From Alnus glutinosa (lineage: Eukaryota; Streptophyta; Magnoliopsida; Fagales; Betulaceae): a DNA stretch of 64,000 nt. The translations under genes were made by a program, and so were the position numbers. The DNA is taken from the NCBI RefSeq assembly GCF_958979055.1, contig NC_084886.1, forward strand, positions 12,448,654 through 12,512,653, written 5' to 3'. The first letter of the stretch is position 1. Every line of letters begins with the position of its first letter. Positions 34,501-45,010 of this stretch are shown here, in pieces. Under the pieces are notes generated by a model, which saw only the letters and a program-made list of their open reading frames with translations, did not search any database and had not been told where the DNA came from.

Positions 34501-37500
34501 AGGTGAGGTAGAAGAAATAGCTGCTACAAAACCATCTACCACAATTGAAGAATGTACATGATCAGTCACATTTTTTCAAGAGAATTCTTTCATCTTCTCT
34601 CAAACCCATTTAACACAACCATATACTACAAGGGGTATAACTTGCAATTGAATTCAACATTTCACATTGCCCTAAAGGTGGGTAGAAGAAACAATAACTG
34701 TTGTCTTTCTTCTATTCAACCGGGTTATTACTTGAACCATATGAATTATTAAGAATAGCAACATCTTAAAGGTTTATGTACTCAACTTAGTGCTCACAAC
34801 TCTAAAGGTATACATAGTAGGTCAGTGGCCATGAAGGCCAAAGTTTAGGCCATGGTGAGATCTCTCATCATGCATACAACAGGAGACTGTATACAATCAG
34901 TAGATATATTGACTAAATAAAAACTTACCGGATTAATATTTGTTAAATCATCACTTATCTTAAAAGCTTGAGCTGATAGGAATATGTAAATTTAATCATT
35001 TAATCAATAGTTTAACACGCCACCTTACATGTGGTCTCAAACTCCCTTTTAATAAGTGAGGTTCAACACATGGAATGTTTTTATAAGTAAGAGTAATATC
35101 ATTAGAAAAAAACACAAAACGCATTCAAGTACACAGTGGGTATACAAGAGAAGCGTCTAAGAAGGAGAAGAAAAAAGAAATAGAAAATCATTAAAGCTAA
35201 TCACTAATGGAGCTAGGAACGCAGCAGTCCAAGAGAACAAAGAATAAAAGAAGAAAGCTATGAGCTCCTCAATCGTCCTTTCTTTGTCCTCTAAGTTTCT
35301 ATCATTTTGTTCCCTCTACAAGCACCACAAAAGGTAAGAAGGAACCATCTTCCACACAACAGCACTCCGACTCTCCGAGAGCGATCACCCGTCCACCAGC
35401 AAGCGAATATATCTACCACCCAAAGAGACATAACCCAAAACAAACTGAAGCGACTGAAGATAGCATTCCATAAGGCGCATGTCATGCAATATTTAATTGA
35501 AACGGAGTGAATTGTGGAGTTAGGGTTCAAATTCATAACCTCTGGCTCTGATACCATATTAAATCACAATTTGTCCTAAAACCTTAAGCTGATAGGAATA
35601 TGTAAGTTTAATTATTTAATCAATTCTTTAACAATATTAAACATAAAGGTAGCACAGTCATCAATTTCAAAGAGAAACAGGCCCTTTCTAACAACTTTTT
35701 CTTGTATATGTCAAAACTATATGTACCTTGGCAAGAAAAGAAAGTCCACTGCCTATCTACATTACTTACGTATTGACAACAGCCATGAGTGGATGGACAC
35801 TCATGTTTAACCATTTAAATAGCGAAAAGTACATCAGCCATATAAGCATGAACCCCTATGCAACAAAAATATTTTAGAAAACTATGATTTATTCCTTGTA
35901 GAACTACTGTTGACTCCCTTCCACGTATTCAGAACCTAACTCAATTACCATGTAAATACTATTCTGTTGAGTCAATTAGCACCAATACTGCACAGTATCC
36001 AAATACTAAGAAGGAAAACAAAGTCAACATTGATAAGCAAAATGTACACACATAAGTGAATTTAACTATGGTTCTGGCTTCCATTATTTTAACACCATTT
36101 TAGCACGGAAATTCCTGCAAACCCCCATAATTATACTACTAGAAAGGGTGCAAGCCATACATGTCTGTTCTCGTGTATTCATTGGTTCATTGCGCAGAGC
36201 ATTTTCTCTGTATCGAAACCAACTTTGTCCATTAAAATTTTTGTCAACATATGCACGATCAATTGTTCTCCATGCCTCCAAGAATAGGAGATTCTCTTCA
36301 GTAAGGGCCCCTGCAAAATGACAATAAATATTAGGCTGAAATATAAAGTAAAAGATCCATCCCTTGAAGATTATGTAAATTCCTTGAAAATACTTACAGG
36401 ATGGACTCCTGCTAACAGCAACAGAAACTGACATGACCAGCATCACTCCAGCGATCAAGCAGACAGAAGGAATAGAGACATGCTGTCTAAATTTTTCCAA
36501 ACAGTAAATCACTTTTCGAAGACCACCAGAGTAAATCCCAAATTTGAGAAGGCGTCCATGAGTTATTGAAAGAAAATCGCATTTCAAAGAAAAAAATTTA
36601 TTGAACCTCATCGACTGAAGCAAGAAATTATGTTTCGAAGCTCCATCAATATTGCCCCTATTTCTCAACACATTGGGGGCATTTGTCCTTTTACACATTA
36701 AGGGACTCCACAATTGAGCTTCAACAATCCTTATGGGAAAATATTTGCATGGCAGCATCTGAAAAGAGTCCAACTGAAATTGTAATATATTTCGAGCTCT
36801 TGACTACATTCAAAATTGATCACATGCACACATCCATGCAGCAGTATCTCTCAGGATAAACTGAGTTTCTGAGGCCTTGAACCAACATAGAGTATAAGGC
36901 AAAAAAAAAAGCATATAGTACTATAACATAACATTAACAATGTAAAACAGTACTATAATGTAACATTACAGTAAGGATCCATTGACCAGTAATCTTTCTA
37001 GGCAATGCGAATCACAGGGAGTGAACAATCCAAGCTGTGGTCCAGATGCAGTAAAATATGAGGCCAAAATAGTTCTTCCAATCAAAAAATTTAGTGTGAA
37101 GTGCATGACTCACCAATGAGTGCTTATTTTCCAGAAAATCAACCTATTGTAAAGGAAAAAGTTTTAATTCTATTGATCCAAACTTTCAATTCTGCAAGAT
37201 GTGCTCATTAGAATCAGATTCAGCCTTTTAACTATGCCACACCTGTGTACTTTCTAAGAAAAAGAAAATGATTAGGCCAATTCACCTGCAGCGTTGGTGG
37301 AGGAAAATTCAGTTCTTGGAAATTGGACCATGCTCGTTTTACATAACATTTTCTTTTGTCATTGTTAGATTATACACATACCCAATGAATCTTGCATCCA
37401 CAACTCACCCTCCACCCTTTCTAGTGGGAAGAGGAGTTGTCTATCGAGCAACAGCTCATTGGCATCAACAGCCCAAATTTTTCCTGACAGCACAGCATTC

Positions 37501-38691
37501 AAAACAACAATAGGCGTTACAGTTATCAAGTAAAACTATAGTTACATGCTAGTTCTCCTCCCATCCCCTAGGCTTACTCGCGCATTAGCAGCTGAAGGAC
37601 TAAACATAAATTTCAGCACCCAAGAAGAAATGTACAAGTGGTGAGTACAATTCTTTATAAGAGAGGCTTGGTCACCCGTGTCTATTAGTTTCTCTGATTT
37701 TCTTGTTCGTTTTTCTTTGCCTTCTTAGGTGTTTCCTTGTGTATACATCCAATGTACTTAGAAGGGCGCCTTACGCTTTTTATAAAATTTCATTTACTTA
37801 TCAAAAAAAAGAGAGGCTTGGTCACAATGCACTCATGTCCATGAGAAATAGACCTCCGAAAGAGAATTACACAATTACCATCCAGAATTGAAGAACAATC
37901 AGTATTTCAATTCAAAACTCATTAACTCCTCCATTGTTCTTAATAAACAATAGGGTAGGCAGTGGCAATTGTTGCTCCAATATAAAAATGGTGTGTTCAA
38001 GATAAAATAAGAGAAATCCTAGAAGGCAGCTCCCCTCCAAAGAAAATACACCGAACTTGAATCAAATTACATTCCACTTCAACACATTCTCCACAACAAA
38101 TACATTTAAAAAAAAAAGTCATTTTTTCTTTCTCTTTTTCTTTTCTTTTTCCATGAAATGTAAGTTATCAAGGTCAATGCTTCATTCATGAATTTAAGTC
38201 TCAGCTAGGTTCAATTCAAAGAACACGCTCAATCAGGTTGTTGCTTCACTCAAGCTTTTAAGTCTTAGAATACCAACCTTAATCCAGCAGAGTTAATCAA
38301 CTTGGACGTAATTCAAGCTGAAAACAAATTCAAATGAGCCAAGCTTGACATCCATAACACTTAGCCCATAAACAAGGCCAAAAGTTGGTACACCATACAT
38401 GACACCACAAGCACTACACCAATCCACACAATCACGTCATTTCTCGAACATGAACTCCACAATCCACACCAACAAAACAAAACATGAAATCACAAACCCT
38501 ATTTATTTTCTCTCTTCATCAGTTCTCTTGGAATCCAAATGCGAAGTGGAAACTGGAATTTGACACAGAGTGGGAGAGAGTACCTGGGGAGTGGAGGCCT
38601 TGGAGGACCAGTAAGGGTTCTTGTAGTAGATGTTAGAGATAGCAAAATAAGGGGATAAAGAAGCAGTGGAAGAGCTTGCGAAGACCGCCAT
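27685..38691 (-). CDS. CTPA: Carboxyl-terminal processing protease of photosystem II D1, chloroplast lumen
   Basis: S41 serine protease that trims the C-terminus of precursor D1 in the thylakoid lumen so the manganese cluster can assemble. Thirteen exons on the minus strand: 38584-38691, 36398-36773, 36161-36310, 34128-34210, 33752-33960, 32552-32620, 32026-32144, 31473-31548, 31355-31396, 30516-30624, 28136-28233, 27964-28057, 27685-27810; all phases agree, 552 aa. Exons 1-2 give a transit peptide and a hydrophobic lumen-targeting segment ending SPSWA before [16 protein letters not shown] domain ([25 protein letters not shown]) is followed by the protease core with the Ser454-Lys479 dyad (GTASAS and TYGKG, 25 residues apart, as in the family). 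The product ends NRVQLFAR. It most resembles the Arabidopsis CTPA2 type. Introns 1, 3, 5 and 10 carry insertions or duplications, and the last 3' splice site is duplicated. Confidence 0.93.
27790..27913 (-). repeat. 62-bp tandem duplication across the last 3' splice site of CTPA
   Basis: Two adjacent copies with a period of 62 (starting at 27790 and 27852) each contain a polypyrimidine-AG acceptor followed by the first ~20 bases of the last exon (GTTGGTGTAATTCCTGACCA in the used copy, GTTCGTGTAATTCCTGACCA in the other). A (GA)n tract adjoins. Use of the distal copy would add 62 nt, shift the frame and end the protein early after ..NMSLYRLV. Confidence 0.85.
28484..30282. mobile_element. Gene-capturing terminal-inverted-repeat element (Pack type) in CTPA intron 10
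   Basis: Long imperfect inverted arms, about 28484-28720 and 30070-30282, enclose a cytochrome P450 segment. Arm matches include GGTTAACACC, GTCAGCATTTT, AATTGTGTC(A/G)CGTGAC and CCCCAAAATG, with the outer parts 'acacttaac' / 'ctaagtgta'. The exact ends and target duplication are blurred by poly(C), poly(A) and poly(T) runs. No transposase is present. The element accounts for about 1.8 kb of the 2.28-kb intron. Whether it is Mutator-type or another superfamily is not decided by what is visible. Confidence 0.7.
28790..29966 (+). pseudogene. CYP94-type cytochrome P450 fragment, non-functional
   Basis: Covers roughly the C-terminal two thirds of a P450 most like CYP94 (fatty-acid or jasmonate omega-hydroxylase clan). 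Readable blocks include [39 protein letters not shown], the I-helix type VGHDTTS and a heme-loop-like [15 protein letters not shown]. The frame changes several times and there is a stop directly after ..SLALTW. The ExxR arginine is replaced (CESMW) and the conserved glycine of the heme loop is an arginine, so even the readable parts are inactive. The N-terminal third is missing. It lies antisense to CTPA inside an inverted-repeat element, so it was probably captured as DNA; CYP94 genes usually lack introns, so a retrocopy cannot be told from structure alone. Confidence 0.85.
32264..32350 (+). mobile_element. Possible tRNA-derived SINE remnant in CTPA intron 6
   Basis: TAACTCAGTGGGCCAATGG resembles an A box, and about 45 bases later GGTTTGATTCC closely fits the B box. 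No clear poly(A) tail or target duplication is seen. Confidence 0.35.
32835..33045. repeat. ~105-bp tandem duplication in CTPA intron 5
   Basis: Two adjacent copies starting at 32835 and 32940 ('aacccctcataatgaaacttc' and 'aacccttcataatgaaacttc') with very few differences, so the event is recent. Confidence 0.9.
34354..34700. repeat. ~175-bp tandem duplication in CTPA intron 3
   Basis: Two adjacent copies, starting near 34354 and 34528, share 'acaaaaccatctaccaca', 'cacattttttcaagagaatt' and 'ctctcaaacccattta'. They differ more than the intron-5 duplication, so this one is older. Confidence 0.85.
34930..35640 (-). mobile_element. Small LTR-element fossil with nested LINE fragment, CTPA intron 3
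   Basis: Two related direct-repeat segments ('agctgataggaatatgtaa' near 34971-34990 and 35589-35608) bound the region. Next to the right one, read on the minus strand, is TGGTATCAGAGCCAGAGG, the type of primer-binding site used by Copia-like and TRIM/LARD elements. The middle (about 35075-35500) contains a LINE-like 3' tail on the minus strand. It is a broken, non-coding fossil. Confidence 0.5.
37676..37810 (+). mobile_element. 5'-truncated LINE, 3' UTR only, with 15-bp target duplication
   Basis: The insert has the typical plant L1 3' UTR look ('gtatacatccaatgtactt', 'tttcatttacttatc') and ends in A8. GAGAGGCTTGGTCAC is repeated perfectly on both sides (37661-37675 and 37811-37825). It lies in CTPA intron 1, antisense to the gene. 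Confidence 0.9.
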
Positions 38692-38937
38692 TGACAGGCC
38701 TCGGAGAGCCCCGCGAAGAACCAGAGCTCTTCTTCGTTTTCGGTTCCTTATCGTTGGTAATGGATGTTTGAAGCTCTATCTATCGTTATCCCTCCAATTG
38801 GGCCTTAAAAGTCTATCAAGACGCAAAATGGGCCAGAATCAGAGCCCAATTTTATGGTGGATGTGCTCTTATGTGAATATGGGTCTCTCTCTCCGATCAC
38901 TTTGTGAGGACTTCTCTCCATATTTGATTTTAGAAAA

Positions 38938-39119
38938 GAGTAATGATACACATCATCCTCTTGTTCTCTTTTTGTCCCCCTAAAATTGATGTGGCTCTTA
39001 AAATCACCATTAAATTTTTGATATATCATTATTAGATTTTGATCCAATGGTAATTTTAAGAGCCACATCAATTTTAGAGGGACAAAAGGAGGATAAGGGG
39101 ATAATGTGTAGCATTACTC
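38938..39119. mobile_element. Mutator-type MITE between CTPA and BLUS1-like gene 1
   Basis: 182 bp, with ends GAGTAATGATACACATCATC and GCATTACTC; same family and length as the copy at 9806. The flanks (TTTAGAAAA / TTTTCTAAA) are inverted rather than direct copies, so no target duplication is visible. It sits in the shared divergent promoter region, about 250 bp before the CTPA start and 380 bp before the kinase start. Confidence 0.8.
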
Positions 39120-39249
39120 TTTTCTAAAAACTATTTCTTTTTCTTTCTTCTCTTTGCTTATAGATTTTTCTTAGCCCTACACGATGTCGTTTGGCTTAAA
39201 ACTAGTAGAGTTAAATCTCAACCGTTCGGTTTTTTCGTCTTCGATCCGC

Positions 39250-39275
39250 TGAAAACATATATAATTAACCGCGCG
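39250..39275 (+). promoter_or_regulatory. Core promoter of BLUS1-like gene 1
   Basis: ACATATATAATTAACC followed by CGCGCGCTCTA. The second gene has ACATATAACCGCGCGCTCTA at about 43438-43457. TATA-like with a shared GC-rich word; positions are 170-240 bases before the ATGs. Confidence 0.45.
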
Positions 39276-39495
39276 CTCTAAATAGTTTCTCCTTTTCAAC
39301 TCTCACAATTAAGAAAACCGCTAAAATCCGCTACTTTCTTTTTCCTCATCCTTTTTCAATACATATATGTCATCGTCTTCCTCTCATATTTAGCCCACGT
39401 ACACCTTATCCAAGAATTAAACCCAGTAAAACATATTTAACAAACCCTTTCCTCAAAACCCATCGATCCAATTAAAGATCAAGGCGCGCGGTTTC

Positions 39496-40911
39496 ATGGC
39501 TCACGAAGAAGAAGAGCCTAAAAAGGTCCAATACCCATTGGACTCAAACTCCTACAACATTCTTCATGAAGTTGGTTTTGGTGGTAGCGCTGTTGTTTAC
39601 AAAGCCGTATGCGTGCCCCTGAACTCCACGGTGGTGGCGATCAAAGCCATCGATCTTGATCAATCCCTGGCGGATTTAGAAAATGTTAGACGCGAAGCCA
39701 AGATCATGTCGCTTCTCTCCCACCCAAACATCCTCAACGCTCACTGTTCCTTTACAGTTGATCGTCGCCTTTGGGTGGTGATGCCATTCATGTCCGCCGG
39801 TTCTTTACAATCTATAATTTCTTCTTCTTTCCCAGACGGCTTATCCGAGCCATGCATTGCCATTCTTCTCAAAGAAACTCTAAGCGCCTTGTCCTATCTT
39901 CACAACCAAGGATACCTTCACAGAGACATCAAGGCCGCTAACATCCTTATTCACTCAAATGGGTCCGTGAAGCTTGCATCATCATCTTTGATGCTTAAAG
40001 CTGATGTCGCGGGAATGCCTTATTGGATGGCCCCAGAGTTACACTCGCAAAAGGCTGATGTATGGTCCTTTGGAATCACTGCATTAGAATTGGCCCACGG
40101 AGGCCCTCCGTTGTCTCGCCTCCCTCCTTCAAAGCACAAGAATTTGTCCAAGGCCTTCAAAGACATGGTGGCTTCGTGCCTCGATCAAGACCCATCAAAG
40201 AGGCCCTCGGCAGAGACTTTGTTAAAGCATTCGTTCTTCAAGAATTGCATGGGTTTGGATTTTATTGTAAAGAACGTCTTGCAGGGGTTGCGTAGTGTTG
40301 AAGAAAGGTTCCACGAAAGCAAGATTAATATACTTGCGCGGTTGACGAGCAAGAATGGCGATGATGAGGACGACGACGACGACGAGTGTGACTCAGCGAG
40401 GCAGAGTAGTATGAAAGAGAGAAGGATAATCAGTGGGTGGAGCTTTAACGAGGACGGGTTTGAACTCGACCCAGTCTTCCCAACAGAGTCCACTGACGAT
40501 TCAGCTGAGAAACAAGTTCGGTTTGGCGGAGAAACTATAATAATCGAATACAAGGGAAGTAAGTCGGGTGAGTCAGGCGAGTTAATTCCGAGTTCACCGG
40601 GTCAAGTTGTGGAAGAGGCCCAAGTGGGTTGTCATAGCGATAGCGAGGCTGAGAATAGAAGAAGCGGTGGTGAAGCTATGGTGCAGGGTCTAGTGGCGTT
40701 GAAGATGAGCTTGGATGAGCAAAGGGAAACGGTGAACAATCTGATTGAGTTGGAGATGAAGAGGGAGGAGGAGATGGCTCAGGTTATAGAGAGGCTGAGG
40801 GTTGAGACCGAGAATGAGAGAAAGTGGAGCTTGGAGTTGGAGACGGATTTGGAAGATTTCAAGCTTCAGGCGTCCGGTGCATATGGCAGCTGTGGTGGTG
40901 GTGCTGATTGA
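39496..40911 (+). CDS. BLUS1-like STE20-type kinase 1, DFG motif lost (probable pseudokinase)
   Basis: Intronless 471-aa protein of the BLUS1 group (blue-light signalling kinase downstream of phototropins in guard cells). The kinase-like domain has [12 protein letters not shown] (glycine loop, residues 26-37), VAIK (Lys50), Glu67 in helix C and [11 protein letters not shown] (Asp144). At the DFG position it reads L-A-S-S-S-L (residues 160-165) and the activation segment has [10 protein letters not shown] instead of AGTPYWMAPE. The segment before PYWM and the stretch after PPLSRLPP are shorter than I recall for BLUS1. The C-terminus keeps the [21 protein letters not shown] block and ends in a predicted coiled coil (about residues 395-460). 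With no magnesium-binding Asp it should not be an ordinary active kinase. The ATG at 39496 matches the start region of the sister gene. Confidence 0.88.
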   Translation: MAHEEEEPKKVQYPLDSNSYNILHEVGFGGSAVVYKAVCVPLNSTVVAIKAIDLDQSLADLENVRREAKIMSLLSHPNILNAHCSFTVDRRLWVVMPFMSAGSLQSIISSSFPDGLSEPCIAILLKETLSALSYLHNQGYLHRDIKAANILIHSNGSVKLASSSLMLKADVAGMPYWMAPELHSQKADVWSFGITALELAHGGPPLSRLPPSKHKNLSKAFKDMVASCLDQDPSKRPSAETLLKHSFFKNCMGLDFIVKNVLQGLRSVEERFHESKINILARLTSKNGDDEDDDDDECDSARQSSMKERRIISGWSFNEDGFELDPVFPTESTDDSAEKQVRFGGETIIIEYKGSKSGESGELIPSSPGQVVEEAQVGCHSDSEAENRRSGGEAMVQGLVALKMSLDEQRETVNNLIELEMKREEEMAQVIERLRVETENERKWSLELETDLEDFKLQASGAYGSCGGGAD

Positions 40912-41861
40912 AGGACGACATTTAGCTTTTGTTAATATTTCTAATAAAGAGAAAGCTGAAAAAATTATTTTCTTTGTCATGAAAAAATGCCTTTAAGGCT
41001 TTGATTCTAATAACAGAAGTTTCCGTTTCTCAGGCTTCAGATTTCTGGTGTTTGATAGAAATGTCAATCATCGAGTGGACACTCCTTAATTAATTAAGTA
41101 GGCTATACAACTATTTGACGTGCATTAGTGTTAATTCTCTGAGCACGTACAAATGCACTTCATATAAAACATTTTTTTTATTTTTTATTTTTTTTGGTAG
41201 GTATATAACACACATAGGCAAGGGATCTTTGAAATGAATTAAAGTTTGAGTGTGTGCGCTGGAACGAAGAACACAATTTAATTAATGGGCTTAAACAAAA
41301 GGAGTACTGAGAGCGAACCATTTTTCTCCGGGTGTGCAATATTTATGATTTTAGGCGTGGGAGCGAAATTTAAAAAATAAAATAAAAATTAAGGGGTCAA
41401 AATTGATAATTTAAAAAAAAATAAAATAAAATAAAATAAATATGAATTACATTTTGGGGCTTGGTGGTATTGAAGACTCCAAACACCTTACTAATTCCGC
41501 CCCTGATTTTCCTCATTAACCGATATAGGGCTCAAGGCCCCGATCTCTTAACTAGGACAGGGTTAATTTGGCCAGCTCCTATGCCAGTTAGAGGGGGTGA
41601 CTAAATCATCTCATATTAATGGTTTTGGGGTGGTTTGATCACCTTAAATTTTTTTTGTTTTCTTTCTTTTCAATTTTTAGGAGTATTTTTTGTCTTATTG
41701 AAAAATATATATATGGTTACTTTTGTCTTTTTGTTGGCCTTGGTTACATGACAAATTTTTAGTAATTTAGGGGGCATAGGACTGTAAATAAAAAGAGCTG
41801 CTAGTGAACAATCTCGGGCTTGGCTGAGATAAGCTCGGCTCGGGATCTATTCATTTTATTA
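40912..41861. other. 3' flank of BLUS1-like gene 1
   Basis: No gene is supported. Sequence up to about 41060 matches the 3' flank of the second copy (to about 45330), giving the right limit of the duplicated unit. The remainder is A/T-rich. Confidence 0.5.
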
Positions 41862-42538
41862 ATGCTCCGTTTATTTCAACGTAAAATGGTTTCCATTGTA
41901 AAATATTTTCGACGAAATCAATTTCAAAAACAATAATTTTCTCGAAAATATTTTTCGGTGTTTGGTTCGCATGAAAAAATTACAAAAACTGAAAATGCAG
42001 CTGTTGCCGGAATCCGGCAACGTTAGGTCGCCGTCACCGGATTCCGGCGAACATGTTTGGCCGGATTCCGGTAGGACTGCTCCGGATTTGGTCAAATCCG
42101 GCCGGATCCCGGCCATTTTAGCCAGATCCGGTCGGATCAGTGGCTGGATCCCAGCCATTTTGGTCAAATCCGACCGGATTCCGCCTGAAGTTGGTCCGCC
42201 AGCATCTGGCGGCGGTGGCCGGATGTCGTCAGATTCAGGCACCGACAATATTCCAGTGGCCGGATGATGCCGGATTTCGGTGCAGCCTGGTTTTGAACGA
42301 CCAACTACAGCCGGATTCGGGCAATCGAATATCAAACGTGCGTGCAAAGACGAAGAATATAATTTCGAAAAACGATTTACGGTTTTTAAAACCATAAATC
42401 GTTTTTCAAAAATTAAAGAAGCTTTTACGATCAAACCGAAAATGATTTTCGTTGACCATTATTTTCGCCCCTACTAAACACCGTAAAATACCGAAATCAT
42501 TTTTCAGAAATCATTTTATACCGAAACAAACGGAGCAT
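41862..42538. mobile_element. Non-autonomous TIR element with GC-rich core, TA target site
   Basis: 677 bp, with ends ATGCTCCGTTTATTTC and (inverted) ATGCTCCGTTTGTTTCGG, flanked by TA on both sides, as in Tc1/Mariner-type elements. The arms hold words built on TTTTCG and AAAATGATTTTCG. The core (42000-42320) repeats CCGGATTCCGGC-type words many times. No transposase is present. The open frames across it are by-products of the repeats. A truncated relative is at 14374. Confidence 0.75.
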
Positions 42539-42540
42539 TA

Positions 42541-43360
42541 AAAATGAACAAAGATTGAACCAAAATTCAAGTTAGTTTGTTAAACAAGTCAAACTTGTAT
42601 AACTTTATTTTTGCTATTTTTATAATATTATTTTTAAATTTGTAATGAGATCATGTTAAGTATTTAAAAAGATAAAAATGAATTTTCTTCGTAATGGAAT
42701 AGATATAGCTTCAATTATTGTAATTATGAATCTTGATATAAATATATGTCTATTTGTGTGTACATGAGTGGTTTTATGTATGTGTGTGTATGAATATATA
42801 TACATACTATGAGAAAAACATATAAACTCAAGATATAATTGTTTAAAATTCAAGTTAATTTATCTAATTACTCAAATAATAAATCTTCACAAAAATTAAA
42901 TAACTAATAATTAGTATGATTACAAAAATAAAATAAAAAATTATTTAACAATCGCGACATTTACTTTATATATGGAATAAATAAGTTAATTGAGTAGCTT
43001 CTGAACAAGTGCGATCAAGCTTGTTTGAAAATAAATAAACAGAGTTTGAAAATAAATAAAATTTAAACGAACCAAGCTTGAACATTCAATACTTGTTTAA
43101 ATTACAACCTATATATAAGTATATATATTATCTCAATTTAAAATTTAAATAAACATTATCAATTGAATGGTAATTTAAGAGTTACTTGAACCTTTTACTT
43201 TTTCTTTTTTCTTTTTTTAATAGAGCTTTCAGACTGATATGGGCTTTGGAGAAGAAATGCAGAAGGCTAGCTAACCGTTCGATTGCTCAGGAAAAGGCTA
43301 AGAGCACGAGCTAGCTTCTTGCTTAATGTTATTTATTTACCGGGTATTTTCTTATAGAGT
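42541..43360. other. AT-rich spacer between the two BLUS1-like genes
   Basis: No gene is supported. Duplicated promoter sequence starts near 43362 ('ttcttagccctacacgatgtcg', also at 39168). Confidence 0.5.
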
Positions 43361-43633
43361 TTTCTTAGCCCTACACGATGTCGTTTGGCTTAAAACTACT
43401 ACAGTTAAATCTCAACCGTTCGTCGTCTTCCGCTAAAAACATATAACCGCGCGCTCTAACAGATTCTCCCTTTCAACTCTAACAAGAAAACCGCCAAAAT
43501 CCTACTTTCTTTTTCCTCATCCTTTTCAATACATATATATATATATATCATCGTCTTCCTCTCATTAGCCCGCCTTATCCAAGAATCAAACCCAGTAAAA
43601 CGAATCAAACCCTTTCCTCAAAACCCATCCAAG

Positions 43634-45010
43634 ATGATCAACGAAGAAGAAGAGCCTAAAAAGGTCCAATACCCATTGGACTCAAACTCCTACAACATTC
43701 TTCATGAAGTTGGTTTTGGTGATGGCGCTGTTGTTTACAAAGCCGTATGCGTGCCCCTGGACTCCATGGTGGTGGCAATCAAAGCCATCCATCTTGATCA
43801 ATCCCGGGCGGATATAGAAATTGTTAGACGCCAAGCCAAGACCATGTCGCTTCTCTCCCACCCAAACATCCTCACCGCTCACTGCTCCTTCACAGTTGCT
43901 GATCGCCTTTGGGTGGTCATGCCATTCATGTCCGCCGGCTCTTTACAATCCATAATGTCTTCTTCTTTCCCAGACGGCTTATCCGAGCCATGCATCGCCA
44001 TACTTCTCAAAGAAACTCTAAGCGCTTTGTCCTATCTTCACAACCAAGGATACCTTCACAAAGGCATCAAGGCCGGTAACATCCTCATTGACTCAAACGG
44101 GTCCGTGAAGCTTGCAGACTTTGGAATGACCCCATCGCCCGTTGTTGCGGGCACGCCTTATTGGATGATCCCGGAGCCGGAGGTAATAAACTCGGAAAAG
44201 GCTGATATATGGTCCTTTGGAATCACTGCATTAGAATTGGCTCACGGACGCCCCCCTTTGTCAAATGAGCCCAAGAATGAAAAGCACAAGAAGTTCTCCA
44301 AGGCTTTCAAAGACATGGTGGCTTCTTGTCTCCATCAAGACCCATCACAGAGGCCCACGGCAGAGGCATTGTCAAAGCATTTGTTCTTCAAGAATTGCAT
44401 GGATTCGGATTTTCTTGTAAAGAATATCTTGCAGGAGTTGCCTAGTGTTGAAGAAAGGTTCAAGAAGGGTGGTGACTCAGCGAGGCAGAGTGTACAAAAG
44501 AGAAGGAGGATCACTTGGTGGAGCTTCAACGAGGACGGGTTTGAACTCGACCCAGTCTTCCCAACAGAGTCCAGTGCTGCTGACGATTCAGTTGTGAAAC
44601 AAGTTCGGTTTGGCGGTGAAGCTATAATAATGGAAGACAAGGAAGGTGAGTCGGGTGGGTCATCAGGCGAGTTAATCATTCCGAGTTCAACGGGTCAAGT
44701 TGTGGAAGAGGCGGCCGTAGTGGGTTGTCACAGTGAGGCTGAGAACAGAAGAAGTGGTGGTGAGGATGTGGTAGTACTGGAGGGTCTGGAGGCGTTGAAG
44801 AGGAGCTTGGATGAGCAAAGGGCAGTGGTGAGCAGTGTGATTTGTCAGTTACGTGGGGAGGAAGGTGGGGAGGTGATCATGGAGGAGGAGCAGATGGCTC
44901 AGGTTATAGAGAGTCTGTGGATTGACTTGGAGAAGGAGAAAGAGAGGAGCTTCGCGTTGGAAATAGAGCTGGAAATTCTCAAGGTTCAAACGTCTGGTGC
45001 TGCTGATTGA
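43634..45010 (+). CDS. BLUS1-like STE20-type kinase 2, catalytic Asp and helix-C Glu lost (probable pseudokinase)
   Basis: Intronless 458-aa tandem copy of the gene at 39496, very similar through residue 160. It keeps VAIK (Lys50), the ADFG motif (Asp162) and AGTPYWM. The catalytic-loop HRD is HKG (residues 142-144), so the catalytic Asp is Gly; helix-C Glu67 is Gln (RRQAK); and APE has become IPEPE. The C-terminal block reads [22 protein letters not shown], with Thr where the other copy has Ser, and ends in a predicted coiled coil (about residues 385-450). The promoter and 5' leader are shared with copy 1. It is open over full length with no stop, so it is not an ordinary decayed copy. A scaffold or regulatory role is possible but not shown. 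Confidence 0.88.
   Translation: MINEEEEPKKVQYPLDSNSYNILHEVGFGDGAVVYKAVCVPLDSMVVAIKAIHLDQSRADIEIVRRQAKTMSLLSHPNILTAHCSFTVADRLWVVMPFMSAGSLQSIMSSSFPDGLSEPCIAILLKETLSALSYLHNQGYLHKGIKAGNILIDSNGSVKLADFGMTPSPVVAGTPYWMIPEPEVINSEKADIWSFGITALELAHGRPPLSNEPKNEKHKKFSKAFKDMVASCLHQDPSQRPTAEALSKHLFFKNCMDSDFLVKNILQELPSVEERFKKGGDSARQSVQKRRRITWWSFNEDGFELDPVFPTESSAADDSVVKQVRFGGEAIIMEDKEGESGGSSGELIIPSSTGQVVEEAAVVGCHSEAENRRSGGEDVVVLEGLEALKRSLDEQRAVVSSVICQLRGEEGGEVIMEEEQMAQVIESLWIDLEKEKERSFALEIELEILKVQTSGAAD

Noticed and set aside
41871-42434. 187-codon minus-strand frame
   Set aside because: Produced by CCGGATTCCGGC-type repeats inside a TIR element; no protein family resemblance.
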